A stretch of 64,000 nucleotides of DNA, from NCBI GenBank assembly GCA_963682055.1, contig OY821740.1, positions 8,619,314 through 8,683,313 on the forward strand, in the 5' to 3' direction. Both the position numbers and the translations under genes were made by a program. The DNA is from Primula veris (Eukaryota; Streptophyta; Magnoliopsida; Ericales; Primulaceae). Every line of letters begins with the position of its first letter. Position 1 is the first letter of the stretch. Under the pieces are notes generated by a model. It was not told the origin of the DNA. It did not search any database and was given only the letters and a program-made list of their open reading frames with translations. Below, piece by piece: positions 11,340 to 24,305 of this stretch.

Positions 11340-13610
11340 TGTGGGTTGAAAACAACAAAAAATAAATTGCTTGGGTAAGAAGACGATGACTTTAATGGTA
11401 AATTTTTTTTTAGACAAATTTTGTAAGAGTTGTTATTGAGATATTTGTTGTTTCTATATTAGGTGATAATGGGCTTATAAAACCATATTTTTAATAACTT
11501 TATGCTAATTGGTTTTACTATTTTAAGCAATCTCTACATTTGAGTAAACAAAAAATTCTCCTAAATAACTGAGATTTTTTATTTTTTTTTTGAAAAGAAA
11601 ATAACTGAGATTTGGTGTTTATTATTTTAAAGTATGGTGTTCATTATAATTTCGTTATTAGCGTGAGAAGGATGGTATTTTTTTTATTGTTATCAATTTC
11701 CCCATATTTACTTTTCCAAAGTGCAAGACTAGATATTTTCCAATGAACACAAAATTTCCTTGATTTACAGGACTAGATATTTTCGGGGTTTGTAATTTCA
11801 TTGTTACTCTTTTAATTAAATCCAAACCCGGGAAGAAAATCGGCGTACCATAAAAAAAACGTGGTTAATTGAGAAGAGGATAAGAGATTCAGAGACGTGT
11901 CATATAAGTTTGATCCAAAATATATAGGCAATACTAAAATTATTAAATCCACCAATACCTTTGGTACCAATTTTCCTGGCTATCCACTAGTTTTTGACAT
12001 GCGGCTTAATTCTATTTCATCGATAGATTTGCATGAGATTTATCAATCATCCACCTTTTATCCATTTTCGTGCACATGTACATAAGGTTGTACGAGATCA
12101 ATAAATTAATATGTTGTGTACAGAACCACAAAAACAAGTTCCATTGTATTAGAAAGATGATTAATTAATGAAAATAATATAGGTGTACAGTTTTTGACAC
12201 ATACTTATGCAAACACTTCATGAGTGTCTTATTGGTCTTATATGAAAGGTAGATCAATGTATATCAAAAAGTCTCTACCAGAATTGTGTATCAAAAATTA
12301 TATGGCTATATCATCACGCGTAATGAAAGATGATAAGTTGGTGAACAAATTTTTACAAACTTAATTCATTTCTTTTATACACTGTCAAAAAATTTAAACT
12401 TGGAAGAAAAGAAGTGCAAGGGGTACTTCAACTCTAATCCATTCTGCAAGAGAGACGAGCTTAAGTTAAAATTGAGGGATTAATCACCGACACAATCAAC
12501 TCCTAATACTTGTAGACTTTACTCTTTAGTCATCGCGACATTCCTTTCTTGGCGGAAAAAAAGGGAGCTGGAAGGCCCGGAATCAAACAATGTGAATGGT
12601 ATCGGCACTTGGGAGCCTTAAGAAAACTAGCTGGCTTTCCCTTTTTAGTGTATAACATGATTGTGTCTCGAGCAAGCTTTGGGATTTTCGAGGTATTTGT
12701 GTCCTTATCGGGTTCCCAATCTGTATACGAAGAAGGCGGCATTTGAGTTTTTTTTTATGGTGGTGGAGAGAGAGTGCGATGGCATCATGTCAAATTGGCA
12801 ATGAGGAGTATTAGAAATAAATTTGAGAGAAAACAGCAGTTTATAAGATGATTTGAGAATGCGATTGCATCACTTGCATGAGTGATTTGATAGGTGTGGT
12901 AATGGGATTTTTTTTTGTATCACCTAGTCATAATGTTACAATTAAAGACTGAATAATTTCATAATGTTACAATTAAAGACTGAATAATTTCACAAGGTAT
13001 TCATATTATAAATTTAAGATGATATTTCTAGAAATTTCTCAAATTGGATAGCCAGAAAAAGAAAGCCCAATGTTTATATCTGAACACGACATTGAAAAAA
13101 GAAATACAATCGTATGTCTTCATTTACATCTCTTCACTGAACAATACGCGCACACAGTCATAAATCTCAAGTGTTCTAGCAGAGAGACGTGTACATGCAC
13201 ACAAATGCACGTGAACACAGAATACCCAAGTTAATACACAAAACGTAAAGGGGATAAATAAAGTTGCGGCACAGTCCATGCCACGCAAACGATTACCTCT
13301 AAGCAAGAACTATGTATTTCAGAAATTTGAGATTACAAAACCAAACCAGTAAATAAAAATACTCCGATAGAGAAACTTTAAAAGATAAGAGAGCAAGTCT
13401 GACCATTAGATAAAAATAAATGTACAAAACACATCCAGAAGGAAATTCTGCCAAGCATCTTACTACCTACTAAGATGACTGAGAAAACAAAAGACAAACA
13501 ATCCCTTAAAACTTCCAAGTACAGTACTTATTTAGAATCCCATGATAGAGAACTAAACAAATGTAGTTCCATAAAAAGTGCAAGAAATAGACACTAATGC
13601 TAATAATCAG
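11340..13610. other. Intergenic DNA between invertase and SPT16
   Basis: This contains the upstream region of the invertase gene and the 3' flank of SPT16. A 70-codon open frame on the minus strand (12530-12742, starting MPPSSYTDWEPDKDTNTSKI) overlaps a 65-codon frame on the plus strand. Its composition is somewhat more protein-like than its surroundings, but I do not recognise it and it may be a decayed gene fragment. A 32-bp direct repeat (cataatgttacaattaaag) occurs at about 12929-12990. Confidence 0.5.
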
Positions 13611-16600
13611 CTACCTCCTCGGCCTCTTTATATTCGAAGAGCTTGGACCAGCACGAGATTTCCCAAAAGCCTTCATCTTTTTCTTCTTCCTCTCATCCTC
13701 ACTATCCGAATCGCCTCCCTTCTCCCTATCCGCATACGTCGCTTCTCTCTCTAGCTCTTCCCACGTCTTCCCCTTCTCTTCCTCCTCTTCTTCCTCCGAA
13801 TCATCTTCCTCTTCGTCATCATCAGACTCAACTAAAGATGCACTATCCGAATCTTCATCATCGTCCGATACAGACTCTTGTTCAGCATCCGATGGTTCAT
13901 ATCCCTGATCAGAATCCTCAGAGCCCTGCGAATCAGAATCACTAGCCTCCAGATTCAAAAACTCCCAACCCCCTTCTGCTAAAAACGACTCCGGATCATC
14001 CATAATAGTCTTCAATATCTGGCGCCAGTTCAGATTCAGCCTGCTCTCGTAATACTTTATGTCGGTGGTATCTAACCACTCCTTGATACCATCTAGCGAA
14101 GTGGATGGTATCGAGTCGATACGAAGAACATCTTTCTTGAAGTCCTTAAAAACAATTGCCAAATCAAAATTCTTTTGACCGAGACCCACCCTCTCCAAAT
14201 TCACCACCTCAATCTCACTCAAAGTCACCACAAGGAAAGGCGTCTCTATCAGCTCAACCAAACAGCTCGAGGTAGGGACAATAAACGCCGAAGCTTTATA
14301 GGGAACACCATGGAAGCCTAGCTCTCTTAGCGGCTGGTCAAATTCGAGATCAAACATTTTGAACTGAGGTTGTCCCCATAGATCATTCACCCGGTTCACA
14401 AAAGTTTGAAAACTCATATTTATTTTATTTTTACGGTCCCTCTCTCTCTGCTCCTCCTCTATCTCATCAGGATCGTAAGTAGATCTTCGACCACCTCCCA
14501 AAGTCTGCACTACATCCATCACCTCGACATAAAACTGCACATCTTTGGTTTTTTTGTTTCCGACCATGATATGATTGTGGAGATGAAAATGAAGAAGGGT
14601 GATCATCTCCTTCTCTGCCGGCTGGAAAAACGCGTGTTTAATATTCCCAAACATAACATCAACACGTTCATCTTGCCTCGAGGTTGAGTACCTGTAACAG
14701 ATCAGTTCGAATTAGCATATCTTGCTTACATTTACTGTGTAATTTCTTATATGTTAGAATAATAAAACTAATTATCTGGAGAATTTGGCTGTAACGCTAT
14801 CTATTTGACTTTTATTGTTTTTACTTTGAAACTTATAACGTGTGAATTCATATTCGATCAGTCACATTTGTGCTATTCTAATTCATTCTTGGTTAATAGA
14901 CCTAATATTGAAATTTTAAAAAGGAAAAACTTTTTGGTTGAGAAAGCAAAAACAAACATGTAGCAGATATTTTTCCAGTTTTTATAACTACGACTATAAA
15001 TAGACTAAACAAATTGTTCATCTTTTCCTGTAGTTTCATCAACCAATCTGTGAAGTATCAAATTAATATTTGAAAAGACTTATCATTGACCTATGTTAAT
15101 GTGGTGATAAAGCCTGAATATATGATTTTTTTTATCATAGCCTATGTAATTAAAAAGCCACTACTGCATTTGAAAAATTAACAAAATTTAATAATAATAC
15201 TACCTGGCCAAGATCTTTATAGAATTTGTTGAAAACATGTCGTAAATTTCTTTCTCAAATAGGCAACAATTTTTTTGCATAAAATTATTTATAAATGGTT
15301 TGATGGTACATGTGTAATGAAAAGTAATTTATAATAGCTTAAACATGAATTAGCACTTTGTAAAAAAAATAGACCATCTACTCCATCTGTTCCACGATAT
15401 ATTATAGGCTATTTTTATGTTAGTACACTCATTTATTCTAAATGGGAGACTATCAGTTTGGTGAGTAGTAAAAGTTGTAAACAAAAGTGAAAGAATAGAA
15501 GTGTTGGTTACAAATACCCAACATATTTTCTATATTGCACAAAGTTATAAAAAAAACAGATAGTAGAAAATAGGATATATCAAAAGTTGTAACCAAATGT
15601 TGGAAAACCGGTTAATTTTTTAACTTCGCAGATAGGTAACAAATTATTAAATGCAAAATACGAAAATCAAATAAGTAAAACATGTGTGACAATCATACTC
15701 AAAAACATTTTTTTTTACTTTGTGGTCCAAGCAGACTTATTTGATTTTGCATCCCTTATCCTTGTTAAAACCTTAAATTTACTCATTAGACGTGTATTTA
15801 TAATTTGAAAGACATGATAAGGTCAGATATGTTACTCACTTTTATCTTTACTAAATTAATGTTGTAGCTGTTACGGAAAGCTTAGGTATATTAATTTTGA
15901 ATAAAAATATAAGAATTAAATTGAAGTTATGAGTAAAATTAACAGAAACCATGATGCAGCAATATAAAACGAAGGTCAAGCGACAAGAAAAATAAAGGAG
16001 ACTTTTACTGGTCGATTTGAAACTATGTATATTAAAAAATGAAATAAAATGAAAACTATAGGATGAGGACTGTCATTGTAATTACGCTTGTTAAAACATT
16101 GAAGAGATGACTACTTGAAGCCGCTTTTATAATATAGAGATTTGCCATCTCAAAAAGCACAATCATTACTTTATGTTCTAGTCAGTTATTAACTTATAAG
16201 GCAAACCCTATGATTAGTCTTCTATATATGGTCATTATATTCAACTTCAAACATATCTAAGCATATTATACATGTATCTGATTGATATATAAATTTGGCA
16301 AAAAAACAAGTAATTACCTGAGACCGTTTGAGTGGGCCTCAAGGGTACCAGTCATCTTCCTCGCACGACCACCAAATGTAGGGCGAATCCAAAGGTCAGG
16401 CAACCTTATCGGCTTAAACTTATTTCCTGATACAACAAGCTTTTCCTGAGAAACAAGTGTAGCTCGTTCAGCTCTCTCGGATTCCCGGGCCACAACGTTA
16501 CGCCTGAGCGTCTTAATTAGCTGCACAACCTCGCTAACATGTCTTGAGTCTTTGGACCGGAAAGAGATCTCTTTCAGAAATATAGAGTTTTGGTACTTCA

Positions 16601-19600
16601 TAGAGTTTGAGTCATGGGGACTAAAAGGGGTACCCGGGACGTTAAAAATTATACGAATGTAACAGTTACGGTTTGATTCCTGTTGCTGACTAGATACCGT
16701 CTTCACAGTTGCAACATGAAACGGGACCATGCTTCCGTATATGGGGATTAGAATCGCTTCATTTTTCTGGTCAACCTGTATCATCAACTCTCTCGGAGTA
16801 GCCACATCATTGACATTTTTATAAGCAATTAAATCATTAGATGTTTTTGAGGAATTACGACCATCACCATTCGCGGGTCCACCGCCGGCAAGACGTCTGG
16901 CGGTTTCCTCGTTCTTCTGGCGGGCAAGTTCTGCTTGATGCTGCCTACGTATCTCTTCTTTTGTCATCTCATGATTGTCCGATCTAAGGGTTGCTTTCGA
17001 GTACATATTCCCAGTGCCTTTAACCTCTGTTTTCACTTTGGGTATATCTTCTTCTTCGTCCTCACCTTCCTTTAAAGAATAAGCCACATCCTTAACAGCC
17101 TTAGAGCTTGAAGTAGTGATAACCTGCAATGACTTGCATTAGTGTGTGTATATATATATTGGTATTTCAGAAGCAAATTCTATCAATTAGTTCCAACAAA
17201 TGTGTAATACACCCTCAAACTCTAAGCTTATTGAATACCAGCCTGTTATTCATCACAGACCACACATGTCGCTGGCCACACAAGAGAAAATACATCCTTT
17301 TCATCTATTAAACTCACCTTTTCATCTATTAAACTCACCAACACAAACTAGATCATTGCTTGACTTTATTTCATCGATACGCCAACCAGACTGTTTCAAA
17401 CGCTGATAAAGCAATTGTTTTTACCCAACGCCAATAAAGCAATTGTTTTTTTTCTCCGACATCTTTGTCTGATTAGTTTTTCTTTTTCAACCTCTCTACT
17501 ACTTATCTAAGTCAATCAATTAAGCAAATGTTTATATATAGGGAGCGATCAAGGGACATTATTTTAGATACATAGTCATTAAAATCTCAACCGTTAAAAT
17601 GTTTTCAATCAAGGGCTACGATTAAAAAGGATTGTACATCTGTTGTACCTAATCATTAGCACACACATAATAAATAATTACGTAAACAATATCTATTCCT
17701 CCCAGGTTGCGAATTTAATCAATTCTCGTTCCCATTTATCAACTAAGAAGCTAATACATTAGTCAAAACTTGATCTCATAATTCACAAGACTTGGTTGAG
17801 AACACCTGGTCATTAATAGAAATCTTAAAACCATCACGTCAAAACCCATTTGATTAGTTACTACTCCTATTTGATTTATGATTCAAACTTTGGTTTAGTT
17901 TGGAACTTTAAATTGACAGCCCTTGATATTAACTGATTGAAAATTTTGAAGAGCTTTTATATCCAAAAAAAATTGATCGATCTGAGTTTTTGCTTGTAAG
18001 GATGTGTTATTTGGTAGAATAATTGCGCACATTATTTTGCAATTTTTAATCTCAGCCCTTGATATTAACGTTTGAGATTTTGATGTCTATGTTTGTGTAT
18101 AAAATAACGTCCCTCGATCGCTTCCCTTTATATGGGGGAGGATATATAGACATCATAACAAACACTAAGTTTGACATTATAATCTGAACCGTCAATTTTA
18201 AGGGCTAGGATTAGAAGATTAAAAAAAGCTAATTCTCAACACTTAACTACAGTTAAAACTAATTAGTTAGGAGAGTTACTTTCTCTCTCTGTCTTTGGTC
18301 AGTTCCATCATGTCAGTTAAAGACCCAATTTTTTTTTTTTTGCATACAATTAAGAAATATCAACTTATTTATTGTAATTTGGATTTTTATGTAACCGTAT
18401 GTTCGTTTTGACTGATTTTTCCCCCCTGATTTAACCATTCGACTTCAAAATTGAGACACGAATTGATTGATGCTTATCATAATGAGTTTGGTAGAACTGG
18501 AACAAGATCATCTCAGCCACCAAATTGAAATATTGAAAAAAAATCTGTCGGAAACCCATTCATATAACCATAAACAGAGGAAAGGTTTGTTGCTCATGGT
18601 TTTTCTTTTTTCTATACATTTGTAAATAAAATTGGGACACCAATTCATGTGTAATTAAAAGGTTAGATGTGTTGTTCTATTCAGCTTCATTTATTTAGTA
18701 ATAACTAATAAGTGAGAGAAGTTTGGTAAGGGAGAAATTGACAGAGGTAAAGGTAGATGGTTAACTATCGTTAGTTAATAGAATTTTTTTTTTTTTTCAG
18801 TTGTTAGCATTTTAATCCTAGCCATTAAAATGAATGGTCTAGATTATAATGTCAAACTTAGTGTTTTTTATGATGCTTATATATCCTCCCTATATATATT
18901 ATATATATACACATACACAATAATGCAAATCGTTAAATTACCTCAGGTCCTTTCTGACCAACGATAACGGTGTCAGCGAGGAGGAGAGAGAAATTCTGGC
19001 TCTTAGGGTTGCTAGTTTGCGCCTGCAAGTTCTGGAAACCAAGCGACACGTTAAAAAACATGTTCTCTTTTATTACCCGTTCGTTCTTTGAATTAAGAGC
19101 TAAACTAGATTCACGAAATTCCAAACCAATCCCTGTCCCAGCAGATTTCGTCAAGTTTGGAACCAATTCTGGAGCTTCACTCTCTACCACCGCTAACGCC
19201 GCTTGATATACAGAACTCACTTTGTTACCAGATTTCAAAGCACCAATGGCTGCTTCGTGAGCCTTGAGAAGAACATCATAAGCTTTGCTCTGTATAGGCA
19301 AAGAGTCGATAAGATAAGTCCTCGCAACATTCGAGCAATAGCTGCTATACCGAGCCCCAATCGCGCATATAATCACGCTACCCGTGTCATAATACAGATT
19401 CTCTTCATCGCTCGTAGCACTTGGTCTAAGGTCGAAATTACCTCCGCTTTGAAATACTGGGGGATAACAAATGTCCACGTTCTCTTGTCTCAACTTAACC
19501 TTAGCTTTAATCGGTTCAAGAATAACCTTCTCGGTATCATCCATCAATGAAGAATGCGATACTTTTTTCTCCTCGTCAATAACCTGTTCCACTTTTGGGA

Positions 19601-20228
19601 CGACAAAGTTCTTCATCACACTAGCAGTCAGATAAGCAGCTTTTTTCATGTTCATTATTTCACCGTCATCTTTTACCGCAAAGAGATCAGAAAGCCCATT
19701 TCCAATGTCAACAAGGTCCAGTTTCGAGTCTTTAAGTTTTTGAGCCCATGTTTCTAATAAATTCCCCTCAGGCACCTCTCTAGTGATATACCCCACAACA
19801 GCGCTGTCATTAATATCACGAATGGCATTTAGTATTTTATCCATCAGCTTAGTACCATCATCGTTCTTCGCCTTCACATGCATAACAACTTCTATATCTA
19901 AAGCTTCCTTTGAGGGTGCTTTTACTACGTCAAGCAAAGAAGCCTTCTTCTGGCTACACAAGAAATGGATCTGCCTGTTTGTGAAAATCATTATCGTATC
20001 GGGAAATTCATATCCGAGTAACCAAATATTCAACGCGGACGATTTTAAATATCGCAAGTCTTCAGAGGGGGGTGGAGTCGCAACTGCTAGGGCATCGGAT
20101 GATCCCCAGAGCTCGGATTTGTTCCCGCGCCAGTGAGAATATAGTGCATTTAACCGTTTGGTGAAGGATTGCAAATCAATGCTATAAGCACTTGCTGAAC
20201 CATTTGTCTTTTTGTTGTCTGCCATCAT
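13611..20228 (-). CDS. SPT16: FACT complex subunit SPT16
   Basis: This is the large subunit of the FACT histone chaperone, which with SSRP1 dismantles and rebuilds nucleosomes during transcription and replication. Coding exons 20228-18942, 17123-16318 and 14691-13611 join in phase to give about 1057 aa, the usual plant length. The N-lobe (residues 1-170) includes SEDLRYLKSSALNIWLLGYE. It is followed by an inactive M24-peptidase-like domain (about 180-430; ARYSSYCSNVARTYLID, KSAGTGIGLEFRESSL). The middle domain spans the second and early third exon (RNCYIRIIFNVPGTPFSPHD, AFFQPAEKEMITLLHFHLHN). The Rtt106-like domain ends at WEFLNLEASDSD. The tail is long, acidic and Ser-rich and ends in basic KRPRR. 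The first two in-frame Met codons (20228, 20225) are both plausible. A splice acceptor at 20245 and a strong donor at 22863 imply a 5'UTR intron of about 2.6 kb. The gene appears intact. Confidence 0.97.
17541..18126. mobile_element. MITE with ~75-bp terminal inverted repeats (SPT16 intron 1)
   Basis: The left end gggagcgatcaagggac is mirrored by gtccctcgatcgcttccc at the right end, and the inverted match extends inward about 75 bases to the atcaagggc motif. The element is 586 bp with no coding capacity. Flanking tttatata / tttatatg resembles a degraded target-site duplication. The long inverted repeats fit Mutator-type MITEs, but the superfamily is inferred. Confidence 0.8.
18136..18890. mobile_element. 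Second MITE with ~80-bp terminal inverted repeats (SPT16 intron 1)
   Basis: The left end gggaggatatatagacatca and the inverted right end gggaggatatataagcatca match over about 80 bases, including the shared block acactaagtttgacattata. It lies ten bases from the preceding MITE. The inside is non-coding with several T-runs. Its terminal sequence resembles that of the foldback element at 52431-52776. Confidence 0.82.
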
Positions 20229-20306
20229 AGATTCGTGAACTAGTCTGCAGAAAATCAAAATCAAAATCAAACTTATTAATTACCATTAATGGAACTAACA
20301 GTTAAA

Positions 20307-22510
20307 AGTTATTCCTAAGTAACGGTATCGGAATATATGATTAAATTCTACAATGACACCTGGCAAGTCTAATACGGAAGTCCAACACAACTTTGGAAAA
20401 AGAAAAACTATTTGCATGAAAAAACACCAACATTAACCTAGTTTCAGTATAGAATATAGATACCTTATGCATAGGGATTAATTAGATAGCTAATAATTGA
20501 AAGAAAATAGTAACCAACAACACTCAATGACCTTAATCTAAGAGGAGGTACCAACTGAATATTCTTAAATAGAAATCATAAAGGTATACAGTACAAGAAC
20601 GGCATTTGTTTTCTTGGTTTATGCTGTTTTCTCAAATCATAAAATTATAATTATTTCATGTATTGGCCTTTAAATTATAGGGTCATTCTCTCTATATCCA
20701 ACAAACCTGAAATTAAAAGTTAAAACATTTCATTTCTAGTTTTTATTTATTCAGTAATAATTAATAACTTAATTAAGTAATAGTTGGTTGTTCCTGTTTT
20801 AGGGTTAAAATAATAACTTCTATTGAAGACCAAAAACGTGAAATTCCATAAGGAATCATAGATATAATTACAGTTTATTCTGCAAAAATTACAAAAAAAA
20901 AAATGAAAAAGGATAATCGAGATAGGATGGGATTCTAATAACTGAATAAGCTGTAAAACTTATAATCAAACTTGTATCATACAAAAAAAAAGTCAAATTA
21001 TTGCAAGGCGTCATCTAATACTTTTACGTTGTAGCTACATTTTAACATTTTAAAAACATATTAAATAATCTTCTTGTATCTTCTTTAACCGCAAAATATG
21101 AACTCAATGATGATCAATAAATCGACCAAGAAAACTCAACAGTAATGATAAAATTAAAATGTCTAATTATAGCTTTTCTCTTCACGATAAAAAAACAAGT
21201 GAATATATGTGATTTAGGGCCACGAGGTAGTACTTGATACTTCTTGTCATATAAGTTAAGTTTTGAAATGAAAGTTATTCTTAAGTAACTGTATCGGAAG
21301 GAATGATTAAATTCTGCAATGACACCTGGCAAGCCTAATCCAGACATCCGACACAATTTTTGATAGTAATTAATAGCTTAATTAACAGTTGGTTGTTCCT
21401 GTTTTGAGGTTGATATACTAATTGCAATTGAAGCCCCAAACATGTGAAAAATCCAGAAAGAATCATAGACAAAATTACAGTTTATTAAAAAATATATATA
21501 AGGATAATCGAGACAGGATGGAATTCTAATAACTAAATAAGCTAGAAAACTTGTAATCAAAATAAAACCATACCAAAAAGAAGTCAAATTATTGTAAGGC
21601 ATCATTTAATACTTTTCATTGTAGCTATGTTTAAACTTTTTCGAAACATATTAAATAATCTTTAGTTGTATCTTCTTTAACCGCAAGAAATAAACTCGAT
21701 GATGATCAATAAATCAACTAAGTAGTACTGAAAAAAATTACAATGTCCAGTTATCGCTTTTATCCTCAGGGCAAAAAACGCGTGCATATACGTGGTTTAA
21801 GGGTCACGGGGTAGTACTTTCTGTCATATAAGTTCAGTTTCGAAATAAAAATTATTCCTAAGTAACTGCAAACATTTACTATATGGGATGAAAAGAATAA
21901 AATCTTCAAGGACACCTGGCAAGTCTAATCCGGAAATCCGACACAAGTTGGGAAAAACTGATTGCATCAACAAACACTAAGATTATCCAAGTTTATGAGC
22001 AGAATATAGGTACCTTATGCATATGGGTTAATTAAATTGCTAACAATTGAATGAAAAAAAGTTACTAGCAAAACTTAATGACCAAAATCTAAGAGAAACT
22101 AATTGAATATTCTTAAACATAAATCACAAATGTAATACAGTGTACAAAAATGGCACTCATTTTCTTGTTTTATGCTAATTTCTCATAGCATAATATTACA
22201 ATTATTTCATGTGTTGATCTGTAAATTGTAGGGTTGTTCTCTCTATATCCAACAAACTTGAATTTCAAAATTTGAACATTTCAATTCTAGTTTTTATTTA
22301 TTCTTTAGTAATTAATAACTTTATTAAGTAATAGTTGGTTGTTCCTGTTTTAGAGTTGATATAATAACTGCTATTGAAGCCCAAAAACACGAAAAAAATC
22401 CAGAAATAATCATACACAAAATTACAGATTATTCTGATAAAATTTACAAAAAAATAAAAAATAGATGTATGAAGAGATACGATGGGATCCTAACAACTGG
22501 ATAAGCTTAA
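20307..22510. repeat. Three degenerate tandem copies inside the SPT16 5'UTR intron
   Basis: Three blocks (about 20307-21267, 21268-21844 and 21845-22510) repeat the same landmarks in the same order: attcctaagtaac, gacacctggcaag, ttggttgttcctgtttt, ggataatcgaga, ctaataactgaataagct and tcttctttaaccgcaa. Copy 2 lacks about 350 bases between the gacacctggcaag and ttggttgttcc landmarks. Copy 3 lacks much of the distal part. Divergence is substantial, so the triplication is old. Most of this 5'UTR intron is made of the repeat. Confidence 0.85.
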
Positions 22511-22863
22511 AACACGTAAATCAAGGAAAATGTGTGGATATAAGCACGCAAGAATTAAAGTTTAATTATTATTTTTGAAAAATTATTTTTAAAAAAAATT
22601 AATTAAAAAAAAAAACGATTCATAGCTATCCATATTCTATGGTTAGGACGATAAGTTCAATTAAAGAGCAGAAGCATCAAAATCCAGAGAAAATCATCAA
22701 TAAAGTAACATCAAATTTTCGAGAAATTCAACAAATTCAACGAAAATCGATGAAATACAAGCAGATCAGACCAAATCGAAAGAACTAATTTTTATCGAAA
22801 ACACAAACACAAATTAGGCTCAAATAGATGGAAATCGAAGAAAAATAAATAGATAAAACTTAC

Positions 22864-22990
22864 ATGGATCGAATCGTAAAAGAAAATACAGAAACGAATT
22901 GTTTATAATTTGGTGGGGATGATAAATTAGGGTTTGGAGTTGGGAGAGTGGATTTTAGAGAGAGAAATAGGAAAGGGGGAGAAATTATTT
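22864..22990 (-). other. SPT16: SPT16 non-coding first exon (5'UTR)
   Basis: Downstream of the TATA element the minus strand carries a CT-rich leader ending CCAT at 22864, followed by the strong donor GTAAGT at 22863. The matching acceptor ttttctgcag ends at 20245, 17 bases before the SPT16 start codon. The transcription start near 22990 is inferred from the TATA position. Confidence 0.65.
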
Positions 22991-22992
22991 CA

Positions 22993-23020
22993 TTTCGCGC
23001 TCAGGGAGTGTTTATATATT
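22993..23020 (-). promoter_or_regulatory. SPT16: SPT16 core promoter: TATA box and E2F-type site
   Basis: On the minus strand AATATATAAA (23020-23011) is a good TATA box, followed at 23000-22993 by GCGCGAAA, the reverse of TTTCGCGC. That octamer fits the E2F consensus TTTSSCGC. E2F control would suit a replication-linked histone chaperone. The site sits between the TATA box and the inferred start, and function is inferred only. Confidence 0.5.
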
Positions 23021-23655
23021 GACGTTTTAGTGTGTTATTAATAGGAGTCGGTTTAGTCTGTATTTACATAATATGCCACTCTGGGCCTGGTACGAGTGGT
23101 GTTTAATGGGCTACTAGTTCGTTGTTTTGGTCCAACTCCAACAACTATTGGGCTTGGGCTGACATTTTATTTTTCTGTTGTCGTATTATTTAGCGGGACC
23201 GATGTTGTAGAAGGCGCAAAACGGATTTTGAACAAAAAATAGTATGCATAACTTCTAATAATACGTTTAATTTCGTCTAATTTGCTTAATAATTGCATAG
23301 TCTGCTTAATTTCTCATAATCGCCTAGGGTTTGCCTGATTTCAGCATAAACTCGTCTTATATAAACATTGACCGAGATTGTTAAAAATACATGAAGTTTA
23401 AGAATTGTTTTCCTTGGGTCAACTCAACCTGTCTGAATAAGGTTTAGGGTTAGTTATGTATTTGAACTCCATACTGGTGTAATGAATCCAGGGAATCAAA
23501 ATATTTGTAACTTTGAATATCGCATAACGACCTTGTTTGGTATGTGTCTACTTATACTTATTTTTACTTATAAGTATAAAAGCAAAAATTGTTGTTTGGT
23601 TGCCATTTTAAAAGCTTACTTTTATGAAAAGTAAATCAAAGAAAATCTTACTTAT
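23021..23655. other. SPT16 upstream DNA up to the retrotransposon
   Basis: This is about 635 bases of upstream DNA without coding potential, ending at the CTTAT target site of the retrotransposon. The uninterrupted host sequence would join cttacttat at the left to cttaagtaac beyond 41165. Confidence 0.6.
23651..23655. repeat. Target-site duplication CTTAT, left copy
   Basis: CTTAT immediately precedes the left LTR and recurs at 41161-41165 immediately after the right LTR, which shows that both LTRs belong to one insertion. Confidence 0.95.
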
Positions 23656-24226
23656 TGATAGAACATAAAAATCAGACCCGAATATTTTATTCGGGTCATA
23701 ATCAACCCACTTTTTTAAATGGGTATCCAACGCTTAAATGGGTCATCTCATACTTTTTATAAGAAATTGAGGTGCTACTACCCTAAAGCCCAAGCCCAAT
23801 CAAAGGGGGACCCTCGTCTGAAAACTCCCTGGGATGAAGACATTTGTCAATATCCTAGAAGGCGCAGTTGCCTATAAATAGCCAACTACCCCTCCTAGAA
23901 AAGGACCAGAAAATCTATCCAAAAAATATAGAGAGAAGTTAAGAAAAGAGAGAAAATAACCAAAACATATCACTTCGAGAAATAAACCGAGACAAGACAG
24001 CCGAGCACCGAATAAAAGAGGAGAAAGATCAAGACGAGAGATTAAATAGTTATATCGAGCATAATCGTAAAACCGAAATACTAATCCGAGCAAATGTAAT
24101 AGTCCGAATAAGGACAATAATCTGAGCAATAATAAAGAGCAGGAAGTATCATTTACCCACGGTTTATTTATCATTATATCATTGTTGAAAGGCCTAACGC
24201 GACCGACCAAAGTTATGGCCTTATCA
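23656..24226 (+). repeat. Left LTR
   Basis: This is 571 bp with inverted terminal bases TGATA..TATCA. A TATA box (cctataaatagcc, about 23873-23885) sits mid-LTR and would drive genomic transcription of gag-pol. Near the start is the short palindrome-like pair gacccgaatattttattcgggtc, a possible hairpin. Confidence 0.95.
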
Positions 24227-24228
24227 AA

Positions 24229-24248
24229 TGGCGCCGTCTCCGGGAATC
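24229..24248 (+). promoter_or_regulatory. Primer-binding site
   Basis: Two bases after the LTR, tggcgccgtctccgggaatc is the expected minus-strand primer site. Its first nine bases (tggcgccgt) match the complement of the 3' end of plant tRNA-Asp; the following bases match less well. The primer tRNA is therefore tentative. Confidence 0.7.
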
Positions 24249-24305
24249 ATCTAGTTCCCAACTAGTTTAGAATTCGAATACCAATACTCTGTCAGACGAG
24301 CGACA

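Noticed and set aside
12530..12746. Overlapping 70-codon (-) and 65-codon (+) frames
   Set aside because: No family is recognised, no splice or promoter context is convincing, and both cannot be real. They are noted only as a possible gene relic.
13597..13945. Ser/Pro-rich + strand frames
   Set aside because: They are antisense shadows of the acidic tail of SPT16, whose coding frame is strongly supported.
15379..15450. Stowaway-like sequence in SPT16 intron 2
   Set aside because: Only a short, poor match to one terminus; no inverted partner was found.
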